NCBI GenBank assembly: GCA_910579805.1
Contig: CAJTWM010000005.1
Location: 1-64,000, forward strand
Source of the DNA: an uncultured Lachnospiraceae bacterium
GTDB taxonomy: Bacteria; Bacillota; Clostridia; Lachnospirales; Lachnospiraceae
Reading direction: 5' to 3'
Length of the DNA: 64,000 nucleotides
Shown here: in pieces, positions 55,858 to 64,000 of the stretch
How the letters are laid out: the number at the start of each line of letters is the position of its first letter
Position numbering within the stretch: position 1 is the first letter of the stretch
Made by a program: the position numbers and the translations under genes
The notes under the pieces: generated by a model
What the model was told of the DNA's origin: nothing
Seen by the model: only the letters and a program-made list of their open reading frames with translations
Databases searched by the model: none

Positions 55858-58788
55858 ATGGAAAAGAAAACTTATCATATTGAGAATGCAAAACAGAAAG
55901 AACGGGTCGTTTTGCTGATCTACAGCATCTATACTATAGGAATGACAGTCGTGTCCTTTTTGCTTGGGTGGAGCCGTTTGGTGCCGCAGATCGTTATCAC
56001 GGGAATGCTGGTCAGTTGGTTCATACATATAAAGCAATATAAGGGCTATCGTTTTCGTGCTTTTTTTACTTCCTGTATGGCGTGGATGAATTTTACCATC
56101 TATGGGATCTTCTCCGAAGATCTGTTTGGGATTCTGTCAACTATGTGCGCCATGATCATATTGCTTGGCATTTACTGCATTTATGAGACTGTGTATATTG
56201 CCGTAGCCATTTCTTTGTTTCTATTGCTATATCATGGATTTTACCTGTCAGATATTTCCATTTCCCTGTCAAAAGACGGAACCAGATTAATATTGCAGAT
56301 CTTATCCGTTTTTGTGGCGGAATACATTACCTATTATTTGGTGAAGCAGCAGGAGGAGAGTAATAAAAAGCTGCTCGATACAATAGAGGATCTGAAAAGG
56401 GCGGAACGGAGCAAGAACGATTTCATGGCGAATGTGTCCCACGAAATAAGGACTCCTATCAATACCATATGCGGTATCAGCGAAATGGTAATGCGCGACG
56501 AGCTGGACGATACCATACGCAGGGATATTTTCGATATACAGGCAGCGGGCAGGAATCTGTTGTCCGTAGTTACCGATATTCTGGATTTTTCGGAGCTGGA
56601 ATCAGGTAAAATGGAACTGGTGGAGGAGCCTTATAATATTACCTCTACGGTCAATGATATTATGAATATGGCGATTGCTAAGAACAGCGAAAAGAATTTA
56701 GAGATGATTGTAGATTGCGACGCTTCTATTCCAAACAGTCTTTTGGGAGACGAGCAGAAGATACGCCGTATCATTATGAATATCGTGGATAACGCCATTA
56801 AATTTACAAAAGAGGGCGGTATCGTTATTGTAGTGTCTTCGAGAAAGGAAGAATACGGCATCAATCTGTCGGTTACGGTGAAAGATACGGGAATCGGCAT
56901 GAATGCGGAAAACATTGAAAATCTGTTTACCAGTTTTAATCAGGTAGATACGAAGAGGAACCGGCAGGAAGGCGGCATTGGGCTGGGGCTTGCTATCGTA
57001 CAGGCGATCGTGGCAAAAATGGGAGGTTTTATTACGGTACGGAGCGCGCCGGATAAGGGCAGCGAAATCCAGTTTGTGATCCCGCAGAAGGTGCTGGATA
57101 AGGCGCCGATCGTTTCCGTGAAAAATCCGGAGACGATCCGTGTGGCAGGGTACATTGATATGGAGAAATATAACTATTCCCTGATCAGGGACGGGTATGC
57201 CGCCAGCATCCAGCATATGGTGGAGCAACTGGGGTTTTATTACCGTCACTGCAAAAATCTGATGGAATTAAAAAGGCGTGTGGAGAAGGAAAAATTTACC
57301 CATGTGTTTGTAAGCTTTGACGAGTATTTGGAAGATAAAGCGTATTTTGAAGAATTGTCCGAACATGTAAAGGTAATCGTAGTGCAGGGGCGGGACAACG
57401 AAGAAGATCTGGGAGGCAGGATACTTCACGTCTACAAACCGTTTTATGTATTGTCGGTGGCGTCTGTGCTGAACGGAGAGCATATCATACAAAGCATGGA
57501 CGGCAGCCATTATCAGAACAGAAGGTTTATTGCGCCTAAAGCAAATGTGCTTGTCGTAGACGACAATATCATGAACCTTAGAGTAGTGGAAGGGCTTTTA
57601 AGGCCGTATCAGATCAAAGTATTTGTGGCGGGCAGCGGAAAAGAGGCGCTTACCAAAATAGAAAGCATGGAATTTGATTTTGTGTTCATGGATCATATGA
57701 TGCCGGAGATGGATGGGGTGGAAACCCTTCACCGCATCAGGCAGAAACCCGGGCAGTATTTTAAAAACGTGCCTGTTATCGCCCTGACGGCAAACGCCAT
57801 TGGCGGCGCAAGAGAGATGTTTTTGTCGGAAGGCTTTTCGGATTTTGTGGCGAAGCCTATCGAAACCTCGGTGCTGGAAAGGGTATTGCGGCGGCACATT
57901 CCGGAACATAAGATCATAAAGATCGAAGAGGCGCCGGAACAGGCTGCAGAATATACGCAGGGCATTGACAAGGCGTATTCACCGCCCTCCCGTGAAGAAG
58001 ACAAGACAATACGGATGGAGGGGATCGACGTATCCATGGGACTTGGATTCAGCGGCGGCGATATGAAGGACTACATAGAAATCGTACAAGTCTATTATAC
58101 AAGCGGCCTGATAAAATTCAAAGAGATTCGGAAGGCTTATGACAAGCGGGATTGGAAAAATTATTCCATTCAGGTACATTCTTTAAAGAGTATGTCGATG
58201 GGTATCGGCGCAGCCGGACTTTCCGATATGGCAAAGGAATTGGAAGCGGCGGGCAAGGCGGAAAGAGAAGACTATATCTTTAAACACAATGAAGAGATGT
58301 TGGAAGAATATGAAAAGATCCTCGGTGTGATCGGACGTAACCGGATCATCTTTCCGGAGGGGACGCCGGATGAGGAAAAAGCGGAGCAGCTTCTGACCGG
58401 TCAAAAGCAGGCGCTCGGGGAAGGAACCGATACCTTCATGCCCGGGACAGCTTCAACATCAGAACCAGCTGCAATGTCAGGGCCGTCTTCAATGGCAGAA
58501 CCATTAAAAATGGCAGGATCATTGAAAACGACAGAGCCATTAAAAATGGCTTCGGGGCTGCCGGAAATATCAAAAGAACAGTTTTTACAGGAAACGGAAA
58601 AGCTGCAGGAACAGTTGGAGACTTTTGAACTGGAAGGGATAGAAGCGGTATTAGGAGAGCTTTTACAATATCAATATGAAGGAACGGCACTGAAGGAATT
58701 GCTTGGAAACGTGAAAGCAAAGGCAGATGCCTTTGACTTTATGGGAGCCGGAGAGGAATTGGAAACGGTCAAAGCGAAACTGATTTAA
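55858..58788 (+). CDS. Hybrid histidine kinase with receiver and HPt domains
   Basis: 976 residues. The N-terminal 165 residues form about five to six membrane segments (VVLLIYSIYTIGMTVVSFLL onward). Then HisKA with NDFMANVSHEIRTPINTICG (about 188), ATPase with IIMNIVDNAIKFTKEGG, VKDTGIGMN and GGIGLGLAIVQAIVAKMGG. A receiver-sized domain without phosphorylation site follows (about 425-550), then a true receiver from about 561 (NVLVVDDNIMNLRVVEGLLR, Asp in FVFMDHMMPEMDG), and an HPt with the phospho-His in QVHSLKSMSMGIG (about 775). A Met/Pro/Ser-rich linker precedes a final helical domain. It can run a full phosphorelay to the HD-GYP regulator just upstream. ATG 55858 follows GAGGAG. Confidence 0.93.
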   Translation: MEKKTYHIENAKQKERVVLLIYSIYTIGMTVVSFLLGWSRLVPQIVITGMLVSWFIHIKQYKGYRFRAFFTSCMAWMNFTIYGIFSEDLFGILSTMCAMIILLGIYCIYETVYIAVAISLFLLLYHGFYLSDISISLSKDGTRLILQILSVFVAEYITYYLVKQQEESNKKLLDTIEDLKRAERSKNDFMANVSHEIRTPINTICGISEMVMRDELDDTIRRDIFDIQAAGRNLLSVVTDILDFSELESGKMELVEEPYNITSTVNDIMNMAIAKNSEKNLEMIVDCDASIPNSLLGDEQKIRRIIMNIVDNAIKFTKEGGIVIVVSSRKEEYGINLSVTVKDTGIGMNAENIENLFTSFNQVDTKRNRQEGGIGLGLAIVQAIVAKMGGFITVRSAPDKGSEIQFVIPQKVLDKAPIVSVKNPETIRVAGYIDMEKYNYSLIRDGYAASIQHMVEQLGFYYRHCKNLMELKRRVEKEKFTHVFVSFDEYLEDKAYFEELSEHVKVIVVQGRDNEEDLGGRILHVYKPFYVLSVASVLNGEHIIQSMDGSHYQNRRFIAPKANVLVVDDNIMNLRVVEGLLRPYQIKVFVAGSGKEALTKIESMEFDFVFMDHMMPEMDGVETLHRIRQKPGQYFKNVPVIALTANAIGGAREMFLSEGFSDFVAKPIETSVLERVLRRHIPEHKIIKIEEAPEQAAEYTQGIDKAYSPPSREEDKTIRMEGIDVSMGLGFSGGDMKDYIEIVQVYYTSGLIKFKEIRKAYDKRDWKNYSIQVHSLKSMSMGIGAAGLSDMAKELEAAGKAEREDYIFKHNEEMLEEYEKILGVIGRNRIIFPEGTPDEEKAEQLLTGQKQALGEGTDTFMPGTASTSEPAAMSGPSSMAEPLKMAGSLKTTEPLKMASGLPEISKEQFLQETEKLQEQLETFELEGIEAVLGELLQYQYEGTALKELLGNVKAKADAFDFMGAGEELETVKAKLI

Positions 58789-58862
58789 CCGGCAGGGAAG
58801 GGAAAGGCATACGATGCCGGTTTCGGAAGAGGCCGTAGAACAGGCAAGAATGGGGGATAATG

Positions 58863-61559
58863 ATGTTTGATAAAAAAGTGATCGGAGATTGGATGGAAAA
58901 ATTATATGGAGGAGTTACCGGCATCAGGGAGAAACTTTTCCGCATCATTCTTTCGCTGGGACTTGTAATAGCTACCACCGCTGTAATTGCAAGTTTTTTC
59001 GTCCGTTCGCCGCTGATTGTTTTTATTCCTCTTATATTGATCGATTTTGCGATTGGATTGGGACTTTATATCACTTGTAAGCATCACAAAATGAACTTGG
59101 CGGCATTTGTGATGGGAGTGCTCATCAATGTATGCCTGTTTCCGATCATGTTTTTTGTGAGCGGCGGGATCGAAAGCGGCGCGACCGTTTGGTTCGTGCT
59201 GGGGATCGTATATGTGTTTCTTTTATTTTCGGGAAAATATTTGTATATTATGCTGGTATTGACCTGTCTGGCCGATCTTATTACTTATTGCCTTGCCCAT
59301 CTGCATCCGGAATGGATCATTCCGATGAAGGATATGACAGCCGTTTTTACGGATTCCTTTCAGGCTGTCGTTATGGTTGGCTTTACAAGCGGCGTTATTT
59401 TTAAATTTTACGATAAACTGTATGAAAAGGAGCGGGAGATCACCAAGCGGCAAAAGGAAGAGGTTGAGCGGATCAATCAGTCGAAAAGCGCATTTTTTGC
59501 CAATATGAGTCATGAGATCCGGACGCCCATCAATACCATCATCGGTTTAAATGAAATGATATTACGGGAAGATAATATTTCGGAAGAGATTGCGGAAAAT
59601 GCGGTGAATATCCAAAATGCCAGCAGAATGCTGCTCGCGCTGATCAATGACATTTTGGATCTGTCGAAGCTGGAATCGGGAAAAATGGAGATCGTACCTG
59701 TCCAGTATGAAACGGGAGCCATGTTTAGTGATCTGGTAAATATCATATGGATCAGGGCGCATGAAAAAAATTTGGAGTTTAAATTGGACATAGACGGCAA
59801 TATTCCTTCCATGCTTTATGGGGATGAGGTACGCTTAAGGCAGGTAGTGACGAATATTTTAACGAATGCGGTAAAATATACGGAGCGCGGTTCCGTAACG
59901 CTGTCTGCAAAAAGCGAACGGATCAACAGCAATACGATACGCTTAAGGATTGCCGTGGAAGATACGGGAATCGGGATCAAAAAAGAGAGCCTGAACGAGT
60001 TATTTGCATCCTTTAAAAGGGTGGATCAGGCCAAAAACCGTAATATTGAAGGAACCGGGCTGGGGTTGTCCATTTCCAAACAGTTGATCGAAATGATGGG
60101 CGGACAAATCACAGTGGACAGCATTTATCAGGCGGGTTCTGTTTTTACCATTACGGTAGAGCAGCAGATCGTAAATTCCAATCCTGTCGGCTCCCTGAAT
60201 TTTATGGCCAAGAAGAAGCTGTATAACAGAGACAAGTATAAGCAGAGTTTTGAGGCGCCGGATGCCAGAGTGCTTATTGTGGATGATAATGAAATGAATC
60301 TGATGGTTGCCTGCAAGCTTCTCCGGGCGACGAAAGTTCAAATTGACACGGCAAAGAGCGGAAAGGAATGTCTGGAGAAGACGAGAAGCAGATCCTATCA
60401 CGTTATTTTTATGGATCATATGATGCCTAAAATGGACGGGGAAGAGGCGCTGCACGAAGTACGCAGGCAGGAAAACGGCCGATGCAAAGAAACACCCGTC
60501 ATCGCGCTGACTGCCAATGTTATGACGGGGGCGGAGCAGATCTATCAGGATAAAGGGTTTGAGGGATATCTTGCGAAACCCATCAACGGCCCGTTATTTG
60601 AAGCGACTTTGTTAAAATATCTGCCGGAAGAATTGATTGAATATAATGTGGAAGAGGATGAGGACGAAAGTGCGGACGATGCCATTCAGATCATTTCCAT
60701 GGAACGGAAAAGAAAGGTCAGGGTGACGACGGACTGCGTCTGCGATTTGCCGAAAGAGTGGATGGAACGCTTTGATATTAAAAATATGTATTATTATGTA
60801 TATACGAAAGAGGGGCGTTTTTGCGACGTATCGGAGATTTCGTCGGATAATCTGCTGAAGTATTTGGAAAATGAGGAGAATACGGCGCGTTCCGCGTCCG
60901 CTTCTGTGGAAGAATATGAGAGCTTTTTTGCGGAGGCTTTGAGAGACTCCGAAAAAGTCATCCATATTTCCATGGCGTCCCGTTCCAGCGAGGGATATGA
61001 AAAGGCGTCCATGGCTGCGGATGGATTTGACAACGTTACTGTAGTGGATTCCGGGCATTTGTCCAGCGGCATGGGGATCATGGTATTGCATGCGGCAAAG
61101 ATGGCGCAGGACGGGCATAGTGTGGAAGAGATCTGCAGCGAGCTGAACGAGTTGAAAGACAGGGTCTCTACTACTTTTATTCTTTCCACGCCGGATAATC
61201 TGTATCGGAACGGAAGGATGAGCAAGGGGGTAAGGAATCTGTGCCGTGCATTGAATCTGCATCCGGTGCTGCATCTTTCACAGAGCAAGATCAAACTTCA
61301 GGAAATTATTATAGGAAAAAGAGAGAAAGCATATAAAAAATATATTAAAGAGCAATTGCAGGATAAAAAGAAGGTGGATCAGAGTATTTTATTCCTTACT
61401 TACGCCGGATGTTCCGTAAAGCAGTTGAAGGAGATACAAAAGGAGATCAATAAGTATTCTAACTTTGAATATATACAATTACAGAAGGCATCTGCGACTA
61501 TTTCCAGTAACTGTGGAATCGGTGCGTTCGGTCTTCTGTTCCTGAAGACAAAGAAGTGA
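58863..61559 (+). CDS. Hybrid histidine kinase fused to a DegV fatty-acid-binding domain
   Basis: 898 residues. Membrane part about 20-185 with six hydrophobic segments. HisKA with FFANMSHEIRTPINTIIGLN (about 210), ATPase with VVTNILTNAVKYTERGS and GTGLGLSISKQLIEMMGG, receiver from about 468 (ARVLIVDDNEMNLMVACKLL, Asp in VIFMDHMMPKMDG). An acidic linker then leads to a complete DegV-type domain (about 617-898): VRVTTDCVCDLPKEWMERFD, ARSASASVEEYESFF, HISMASRSSEGYEKASMAAD, VVDSGHLSSGMGIMVL, STPDNLYRNGRMSKGVRNL and NCGIGAFGLLFL. DegV (FakB) proteins bind single fatty acids, so the fusion suggests fatty acid or lipid input into the kinase, or a lipid-dependent output. ATG 58863 has GGGGGA 5 bp upstream; ATG 58860 is too close. 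Confidence 0.9.
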   Translation: MFDKKVIGDWMEKLYGGVTGIREKLFRIILSLGLVIATTAVIASFFVRSPLIVFIPLILIDFAIGLGLYITCKHHKMNLAAFVMGVLINVCLFPIMFFVSGGIESGATVWFVLGIVYVFLLFSGKYLYIMLVLTCLADLITYCLAHLHPEWIIPMKDMTAVFTDSFQAVVMVGFTSGVIFKFYDKLYEKEREITKRQKEEVERINQSKSAFFANMSHEIRTPINTIIGLNEMILREDNISEEIAENAVNIQNASRMLLALINDILDLSKLESGKMEIVPVQYETGAMFSDLVNIIWIRAHEKNLEFKLDIDGNIPSMLYGDEVRLRQVVTNILTNAVKYTERGSVTLSAKSERINSNTIRLRIAVEDTGIGIKKESLNELFASFKRVDQAKNRNIEGTGLGLSISKQLIEMMGGQITVDSIYQAGSVFTITVEQQIVNSNPVGSLNFMAKKKLYNRDKYKQSFEAPDARVLIVDDNEMNLMVACKLLRATKVQIDTAKSGKECLEKTRSRSYHVIFMDHMMPKMDGEEALHEVRRQENGRCKETPVIALTANVMTGAEQIYQDKGFEGYLAKPINGPLFEATLLKYLPEELIEYNVEEDEDESADDAIQIISMERKRKVRVTTDCVCDLPKEWMERFDIKNMYYYVYTKEGRFCDVSEISSDNLLKYLENEENTARSASASVEEYESFFAEALRDSEKVIHISMASRSSEGYEKASMAADGFDNVTVVDSGHLSSGMGIMVLHAAKMAQDGHSVEEICSELNELKDRVSTTFILSTPDNLYRNGRMSKGVRNLCRALNLHPVLHLSQSKIKLQEIIIGKREKAYKKYIKEQLQDKKKVDQSILFLTYAGCSVKQLKEIQKEINKYSNFEYIQLQKASATISSNCGIGAFGLLFLKTKK

Positions 61560-61722
61560 TTTTATTGCAAAAAAAAGCTCTTTCATACCATTTAACTTTA
61601 GTATAGCAGGAATATGCCGACATACATAGTAAGCGGAAAAACAAAGTGTTTCATAGCGTTGTGAATCAGCGCGCTGTGAAGAGCGGGCAGACAAAAGTAC
61701 GGGGAGGAGGGTGACCGCCTGT

Positions 61723-62319
61723 ATGTCGATAACGATCAACCATTTTTCATTTACACGAAACCGTCAGATGAATGTAAACAACGGATTGAAAAGTACGAAG
61801 GAAAAAATAGCGCGGCAGGAGAAGTGCGAGAATCAGGTTAAGTTTTGGGAAAACCAAAAGCAGAATCTTAAAAATTGGGAAGGTAGTACATTAGAAGATA
61901 TTGCAAGGAAACTGGAAATGTTTCATTCCTATGAAGACCAGATCGACGCCGTGAAAGCAGCCTATAACAACGAACAGATGTGGCATATGATGGATGAAGC
62001 CAAAGAACGTGCCGAAAAGTTAGCGGAGCATCTTGAGGAGACCGCGCCGAAGACGCCGGAAGAAAGAAAAGAAGATCTTGTGGAAGAAGCTTTGGGAACC
62101 GACGAAAACAAAGGAATGCTGTCAGAGATTTTAGACGGCATGGAAGAAGTTGTAGAAGATTTGGAAAGCTTAGAAAACTTAGAGAATTTAGAAGAGCCAG
62201 ACGAGCTGGAAGACTTGGCGCAGTTAGAACGGATAGAGGAGACAGCCGGGCAGTTACAGCAGGAAACGGCACAGGCATATGAACCGAAAGTATACAAGCG
62301 GTTCGACATGCGTATTTAA
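61723..62319 (+). CDS. Acidic coiled-coil protein of unknown function
   Basis: 198 residues, soluble, no signal peptide. Basic, polar N terminus (SITINHFSFTRNRQMNVNNG), central helices (KCENQVKFWENQKQNLKNWE), then a long, strongly acidic helix region with leucines at short spacing (DLESLENLENLEEPDELEDL). C terminus AYEPKVYKRFDMRI. The layout recalls the DUF6033-like gene and other small cytoplasmic proteins of motile Lachnospiraceae, but I do not recognise a family. ATG 61723 is chosen; GTG 61711 touches GGGGAGGAGG and is less likely. GCCGACAT at 61616-61623 is a weak sigma-D-like -10. The 163-bp gap before it shows no clear terminator for the DegV-kinase gene. Confidence 0.6.
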   Translation: MSITINHFSFTRNRQMNVNNGLKSTKEKIARQEKCENQVKFWENQKQNLKNWEGSTLEDIARKLEMFHSYEDQIDAVKAAYNNEQMWHMMDEAKERAEKLAEHLEETAPKTPEERKEDLVEEALGTDENKGMLSEILDGMEEVVEDLESLENLENLEEPDELEDLAQLERIEETAGQLQQETAQAYEPKVYKRFDMRI

Positions 62320-62353
62320 CAGATGGCATCCGGAAATTATTTTGTGTGTTGTA

Positions 62354-62425
62354 CGATCGTGAAATATAAAATTTCACGAGCCTGATTCATCTGCCTGCTA
62401 AAGCAGGCAGATGAGAGTTAATATG
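62354..62425 (+). repeat. Class 1 hairpin/Shine-Dalgarno element (copy o), orphan
   Basis: CGATCGTGAAAT/ATTTCACGAGC hairpin, CCTGATT, then an 11-bp perfect stem CATCTGCCTGC-TAAA-GCAGGCAGATG, GAGAGTTAATATGG. Same order and sequence as copy a at 4502-4586. The ATG is followed by three codons and a stop, so no gene is served. Here the stem includes the CAGATG of the ribosome-site block. Confidence 0.75.
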
Positions 62426-62444
62426 GAAAATATTTGATTGAAAT

Positions 62445-62507
62445 AAAAAAAGACTGCCATACTTGATCGCGAGTATAGGATCGTGATCAGGTATGGCAGT
62501 CTTTTTT
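62445..62507. terminator. Bidirectional terminator between 61723 gene and pyrG
   Basis: AAAAAAGACTGCCATAC pairs with GTATGGCAGTCTTTTTT, with an internal GATC-containing second stem. The A-run and T-run flanks make it functional in both directions, serving pyrG (minus strand), which ends 8 bp away, and the plus-strand transcript. Confidence 0.9.
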
Positions 62508-62514
62508 CTTTATT

Positions 62515-64000
62515 TTATGACATTTGAGTTTTAAGAGCCGCTTCGATAAATCCCTTAAACAGAGGATGAGGTCTGTTGGGTCTGGATTTTAACTCAGGAT
62601 GAGCCTGTGTAGCGATAAAAAACGGATGCCCGGAAAGTTCGCACATTTCAACAATACGCCCGTCCGGTGAAAGGCCGGATAATTTCATTCCCTTTTCCGT
62701 TAGTACGGCACGATAATCATTGTTTACTTCATAGCGGTGTCTGTGCCTTTCGTGGATCGTATCTTCACCATATAAAGCAAAGGCTTTCGAAGTCTTGTCA
62801 AGCACGCAGGGATAAGAACCAAGCCTTAATGTGCCGCCGATATCTTCTACGCCGTTTTGGTCGGGCATAAGGGCAATCACCGGATGGGTGGTGCTTGGAT
62901 CCAGTTCAATGCTGTGCGCATCATTAAAGCCGGCCACATTTCTGGCAAATTCCACAATAGAGAGCTGCATACCGAGACAAAGACCCAAAAATGGTATCTC
63001 ATGAGTCCTTGCATAAGTGATGGCTTTGATCTTTCCTTCAATTCCACGGTCGCCGAAACCGCCGGGTACGAGAATGCCGTCCGCATCCTTTAAAAGCTCG
63101 TCCACGTTTTCGTCGGTAACGGTTTCCGAATCGATCCATTTGATATTTACGGTAGCTTTATTGGAAATGCCGCCGTGCTTTAATGCTTCTACAACGCTGA
63201 TGTAGGCGTCATGGAGCTGGATATATTTTCCCACAAGGGCAATGTTGACTTCTTTATCAGGAGTCCTCAATGCGTCCACCATGGATTCCCAATCCGCCAG
63301 ATCCGGCTGCGGGCAGTCTAAGTGCAGGCATTCGCAGGCAACCTGAGCAAGATGCTCTTTTTCCATGGCAAGGGGCGCTTCGTATAAATATTCCACATCG
63401 AGATTTTGCAGTACATGATTGTTGGGAACATTACAAAACAGCGCAATCTTGTCTTTCAGGTTTTGCGGCAGTTCATATTCACTGCGGCATACGATGATAT
63501 CCGGCTGGATCCCCATTCCCTGCAGTTCTTTTACGCTGGCCTGTGTCGGCTTGGTCTTCATTTCCTGTGACGCGCGTAGGTAGGGAATCAGGGTTACATG
63601 GATTAAAATGGCGTTCTCCCTGCCTACTTCATGCTGAAACTGGCGTATGGATTCTAAAAACGGCTGGCTTTCAATGTCTCCAACGGTTCCGCCCACTTCG
63701 ATAATGGCAATTCGGGTATCTTCATCCGTAAAATTACGGTAAAACCGGCTTTTGATCTCGTTAGTGATGTGGGGAATGACTTGAACGGTTCCTCCGCCAT
63801 AGTCGCCCCTGCGCTCTTTCTGCAGTACGGACCAATAGATCTTGCCGGTAGTTACATTAGAATTTTTATCCAGACTTTCATCAATGAACCGCTCATAGTG
63901 GCCTAAGTCTAAATCCGTCTCGGCGCCGTCGTCGGTAACGAATACCTCGCCATGCTGTATCGGATTCATAGTTCCGGGATCGATATTGATATAAGGATCA
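62515..64000 (-). CDS. pyrG: CTP synthase (5' end outside the window)
   Basis: Makes CTP from UTP, ATP and glutamine. About 495 residues are inside the window; roughly 40 N-terminal residues lie beyond the right edge. The frame continues past the internal ATG at 63969 with DPYINIDPGTMNPIQHGEVF. Synthetase-domain motifs are VTDDGAETDLDLGHYERFID, GKIYWSVLQKERRGDYGGGT, IIEVGGTVGDIESQPFLESI and QASVKELQGMGI. The glutaminase half has ILVPGGFGDRGIEGK, the nucleophile Cys in GLCLGMQLS, and the His-Glu pair in TQAHPEL. No irregularity is seen. Confidence 0.97.
   Translation of the reverse strand, partial: DPYINIDPGTMNPIQHGEVFVTDDGAETDLDLGHYERFIDESLDKNSNVTTGKIYWSVLQKERRGDYGGGTVQVIPHITNEIKSRFYRNFTDEDTRIAIIEVGGTVGDIESQPFLESIRQFQHEVGRENAILIHVTLIPYLRASQEMKTKPTQASVKELQGMGIQPDIIVCRSEYELPQNLKDKIALFCNVPNNHVLQNLDVEYLYEAPLAMEKEHLAQVACECLHLDCPQPDLADWESMVDALRTPDKEVNIALVGKYIQLHDAYISVVEALKHGGISNKATVNIKWIDSETVTDENVDELLKDADGILVPGGFGDRGIEGKIKAITYARTHEIPFLGLCLGMQLSIVEFARNVAGFNDAHSIELDPSTTHPVIALMPDQNGVEDIGGTLRLGSYPCVLDKTSKAFALYGEDTIHERHRHRYEVNNDYRAVLTEKGMKLSGLSPDGRIVEMCELSGHPFFIATQAHPELKSRPNRPHPLFKGFIEAALKTQMS

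Noticed and set aside
61597..61623. Sigma-D promoter before the acidic protein gene
   Set aside because: GCCGACAT is close to the -10 consensus but the -35 at the required distance reads TTTA; too weak to list as a promoter.
1..64000. CRISPR array, prophage, integrated plasmid or replication origin
   Set aside because: No regularly spaced identical repeats, cas genes, phage structural genes, integrase or DnaA-box cluster were seen. The only complete mobile element is the ISAs1-type insertion.

Overview
The window looks like a chromosomal segment of a low-to-mid GC anaerobic Firmicute, most likely Lachnospiraceae (Clostridia). The reasons are a perR/reverse-rubrerythrin pair, tRNA-dependent T-box leaders, a type 3 prolyl-tRNA synthetase, YesM/YesN plus LplB/LplC-type sugar ABC genes, a DUF6033-like protein behind a possible sigma-D promoter, and strong AGGAGG ribosome binding sites. 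No species call is made.

Layout. 1-626: 3' end of a 23S rRNA gene, tRNA-Asn, tRNA-Glu and a separately promoted tRNA-Cys, with no 5S where one would be expected. 0.8-5.5 kb: a PdaA-type deacetylase, small housekeeping proteins, a NUDIX hydrolase, a GNAT acetyltransferase and an HExxH protein. 5.5-8.0 kb: a nuclease-like gene broken by a complete ISAs1-family insertion (16-bp inverted repeats, 9-bp target duplication). 8.0-13.4 kb: a T-box(Trp) controlled trpE-trpG-trpD-trpC-trpF operon without trpB/trpA, followed by a decayed chemotaxis receptor. 14.0-17.7 kb: perR-reverse rubrerythrin and an OmpR-type two-component pair. 18-30.5 kb: a carbohydrate locus (two permeases, binding lipoprotein, YesM/YesN regulators, GH130, GH20, GH38) whose enzymes fit breakdown of mannose- and GlcNAc-containing glycans such as N-glycan cores. 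30.8-35.7 kb: an RluA-type pseudouridine synthase, an O-antigen-ligase-like membrane protein, a lipoprotein and T-box(Pro)-proS. 35.9-38.7 kb: an IbrA/IbrB-like pair (PP-loop enzyme plus ParB-like protein) followed by an in-frame response regulator/histidine kinase chimera. 38.9-40.7 kb: a PAS-GGDEF-EAL protein and a small DUF3006-like protein. 41-53.7 kb: two tandem paralogous secreted proteins of about 2,030 and 2,080 residues. 53.9-61.6 kb: an SDR oxidoreductase and a signalling cluster of an HD-GYP response regulator, a hybrid kinase with HPt, and a hybrid kinase fused to a DegV domain. 61.7-64 kb: an acidic coiled-coil protein and pyrG, which runs off the right edge.

The most unusual non-coding signal is a family of interspersed hairpin elements. 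They end in a GATGGGAG Shine-Dalgarno-like sequence and sit directly upstream of start codons (trpG, trpF, a YesM-type kinase) or of very short reading frames. Longer relatives sit in two gaps of the trp operon, and a second class precedes the HExxH and GH20 genes. They look like mobile or amplified translation-initiation/structured-RNA modules. The most unusual proteins are the kinase-DegV fusion, the IbrA/IbrB-like pair, the regulator/kinase chimera and the giant tandem secreted proteins.
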